Assembly (NCBI GenBank): GCA_017308595.1
Contig: JAFKER010000012.1
Span: 62,001 to 126,000 of the forward strand
Reading direction: 5' to 3'
Source of the DNA: Afipia sp.
GTDB taxonomy: Bacteria > Pseudomonadota > Alphaproteobacteria > Rhizobiales > Xanthobacteraceae
DNA: 64,000 nt
Below the pieces are notes generated by a model. That model made no database searches, was not told where the DNA came from, and was given only the letters and a program-made list of their open reading frames with translations. The position numbers and the translations under genes were made by a program. Below, in pieces: positions 62,723-64,000 of this stretch (position 1 is the first letter of the stretch; each line of letters starts with the position of its first letter).

Positions 62723-63247
62723 TTACTTTTCGGCAGGATCGCGGTGGATCGGATCGACCCACAGCACGGTCTCCGGCTTTTCGACCGGCTCGATGTCGAG
62801 ATTAATGGCGACCGCTTCGCCGTCGCTGCGCACCAGCACGCATTCCAGCACTTCATCCGGGCTGGCGTTGATCTCCTGATGCGGCACGTAAGGCGGAACG
62901 AAGATAAAGTCACCGGGGCCGGCCTCCGCCGTGAACTGCAGATTATCGCCCCAGCGCATCCGCGCCTTGCCCTTGACGATATAGATGATGCTTTCCAGAT
63001 GGCCGTGATGATGCGCGCCGGTCTTGGCATCCGGCTTGATCGAAACGGTGCCGGCCCAGAGCTTCTGCGCGCCGACGCGGGCGAAATTGATCGCGGCCTT
63101 GCGGTCCATGCCCGCGGTGGACGGCACGTTCGGATCGAGCTGGTTGCCGGGAATGACCCGCACGCCGTCATGTTTCCAGCGATCATGATCGTGCGAATGG
63201 GAATGATCGTGTGAATGCTCGTGGGTGTGGTGATGATCGTGCGACAT
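62723..63247 (-). CDS. Cupin-domain protein with a His-rich N-terminus
   Basis: This 174-residue protein starts MSHDHHHTHEHSHDHSHSHD, with eleven histidines in the first 20 residues. A single cupin domain follows with the metal-binding pattern GAHHHGHLESIIYIVKG (motif 1) and PPYVPHQEINASPDE (motif 2). The His-rich tail probably binds nickel, zinc or cobalt. The reaction is unknown. No Zur-type site is visible upstream. Confidence 0.85.
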   Translation of the reverse strand: MSHDHHHTHEHSHDHSHSHDHDRWKHDGVRVIPGNQLDPNVPSTAGMDRKAAINFARVGAQKLWAGTVSIKPDAKTGAHHHGHLESIIYIVKGKARMRWGDNLQFTAEAGPGDFIFVPPYVPHQEINASPDEVLECVLVRSDGEAVAINLDIEPVEKPETVLWVDPIHRDPAEK

Positions 63248-63392
63248 AGACTCGTTCTCTTGTTACTCGCGATTGTTGCTGTTGCTGACATCGTCGACGC
63301 GCAGCATTCTTAAATACGTCAACAGATATATCAGCGAACGTCAACGCCGCGAAACGAATGCCACGCCGGTGTTTCGGCATAACGAGATGGCT

Positions 63393-64000
63393 TCAATACG
63401 ACTTCGGCAATCCCAGCACTTTCTCACCGATAAAACTGAGAATCAGTTGCGGGCTGATCGGCGCAATGCGCGGAATCATGACTTCACGCAGATACCGCTC
63501 GACATGATATTCCTTGGCGTAACCGAAGCCGCCATGGGTCATCACCGCCTGCTGGCAGGCGTCGAAGCCCGCTTCCCCTGCGAGGTATTTGGCGGCGTTC
63601 GCCGCCGGCCCGCACGGCAGTCCCTGATCGTAGTGCCACGCTGCCGACATCGTCATCAGCCATGCCGCCTCAAGATCGATCCAGTTCTTTGCCAGCGGAT
63701 GCTGGATCGCCTGGTTCTGTCCGATCGGCCGGTTGAACACGATGCGCTGTTTCGCATAGGCGGCGGCGCGCTCCAGCGCCAGCTTGCCGAGACCCACCGC
63801 TTCCGCCGCGATCAGAACGCGTTCGGGATTCATGCCGTGCAAAATGTATTCGAATCCCCGGCCTTCCTCGCCGATACGATCCTCCACCGGAATCTCGAAA
63901 TCGGCGAAGAAGAGTTCGTTGGAGTCGATGGCCTTGCGGCCCATTTTCTCGATCTCGTGTACCTTCACCCGCTCGCGATCGAAATCAGCGTAGAACAGGC
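63393..64000 (-). CDS. Acyl-CoA dehydrogenase family, N-terminus outside window
   Basis: The C-terminal ~200 residues of an acyl-CoA dehydrogenase are visible, with the FAD/substrate region RPIGQNQAIQHPLAKNWIDLEAAW and the closing HGGFGYAKEYHVERYLRE. Reading upstream past base 63968 continues open to the window edge (YADFDRERVKVHEIEKMG), so the gene starts outside. It could belong to leucine/isovaleryl or other short-chain metabolism. Confidence 0.85.
   Translation of the reverse strand, partial: LFYADFDRERVKVHEIEKMGRKAIDSNELFFADFEIPVEDRIGEEGRGFEYILHGMNPERVLIAAEAVGLGKLALERAAAYAKQRIVFNRPIGQNQAIQHPLAKNWIDLEAAWLMTMSAAWHYDQGLPCGPAANAAKYLAGEAGFDACQQAVMTHGGFGYAKEYHVERYLREVMIPRIAPISPQLILSFIGEKVLGLPKSY

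Noticed and set aside
1-64000. CRISPR array, prophage or insertion sequence
   Set aside because: I saw no regularly spaced direct repeats, transposase or phage structural gene on either strand.

Overview
The window is about 64 kb of high-GC, gene-dense chromosome from an alphaproteobacterium, most likely of the Bradyrhizobium/Afipia/Rhodopseudomonas/Nitrobacter group (order Hyphomicrobiales). This assignment is inferred from several features: a cytochrome b and cytochrome c1 fused in one reading frame behind a Rieske gene (the fbcFH arrangement), a fused trpE(G) anthranilate synthase, the order mutY - DUF721 - dsbA - smc, a divergent RamB/ScfR-type regulator and long isocitrate lyase pair, and several families of palindromic intergenic repeats typical of this group. 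I saw no rRNA or tRNA gene, insertion sequence, phage gene or CRISPR array. The window looks like core chromosome, not an island.

Layout. 0-12 kb: an NTF2-like secreted protein (partial), mutY, a DciA-like DUF721 gene, a Tat-exported DsbA-type oxidase, smc, an Rsm22/METTL17-like methyltransferase, a small secreted repeat protein, lemA with an M48 membrane protease, and two tandem ParA/MinD-like P-loop proteins. 11.5-20 kb, minus strand: an SDR protein that lacks its catalytic Tyr/Lys, apt, trpE(G) behind a 15-residue Trp-Trp leader peptide and attenuator, and a translationally coupled run of BASS transporter, epimerase, flavin monooxygenase, dienelactone hydrolase and GNAT. 20-26 kb: the cytochrome bc1 genes (minus) diverge from trmL-queE-queD-hemF (plus) across a perfect 31-bp palindrome, followed by an outer-membrane beta-barrel protein.

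26-43 kb: cca with a small membrane protein, a CoA-type NUDIX enzyme and DUF1285 (minus); a coupled MoxR - DUF58 - BatA/DUF4159 - vWA/glutamine-amidotransferase-like operon (plus); then a Zur-type operator in front of a His/Cys-rich DUF2946 protein and a ZnuD-like TonB receptor; then GNAT, NUDIX, metallophosphoesterase and small conserved proteins. 43-50 kb: a ScfR/RamB regulator divergent from aceA, a lytic transglycosylase, DUF1993 and an old yellow enzyme. 50-64 kb, minus strand: a beta-oxidation operon (FadE, thiolase, FadJ-type multifunctional protein, thioesterase), a flavin reductase, two tandem palindromic elements, an RND efflux operon ending in its own tetR, a His-rich cupin and a truncated acyl-CoA dehydrogenase.

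How the genes work together. The glyoxylate-shunt genes and the fad operon point to growth on fatty acids or short acyl compounds. The bc1 genes supply respiration and hemF supplies haem. trmL and queE/queD all concern the tRNA wobble position. The best candidates for undescribed biology are the Zur-box/DUF2946/ZnuD unit, the two-ATPase pair at 10-11.6 kb, the BASS-to-hydrolase operon, and the MoxR/vWA operon. Functional statements are inferred from protein families unless a motif is cited.
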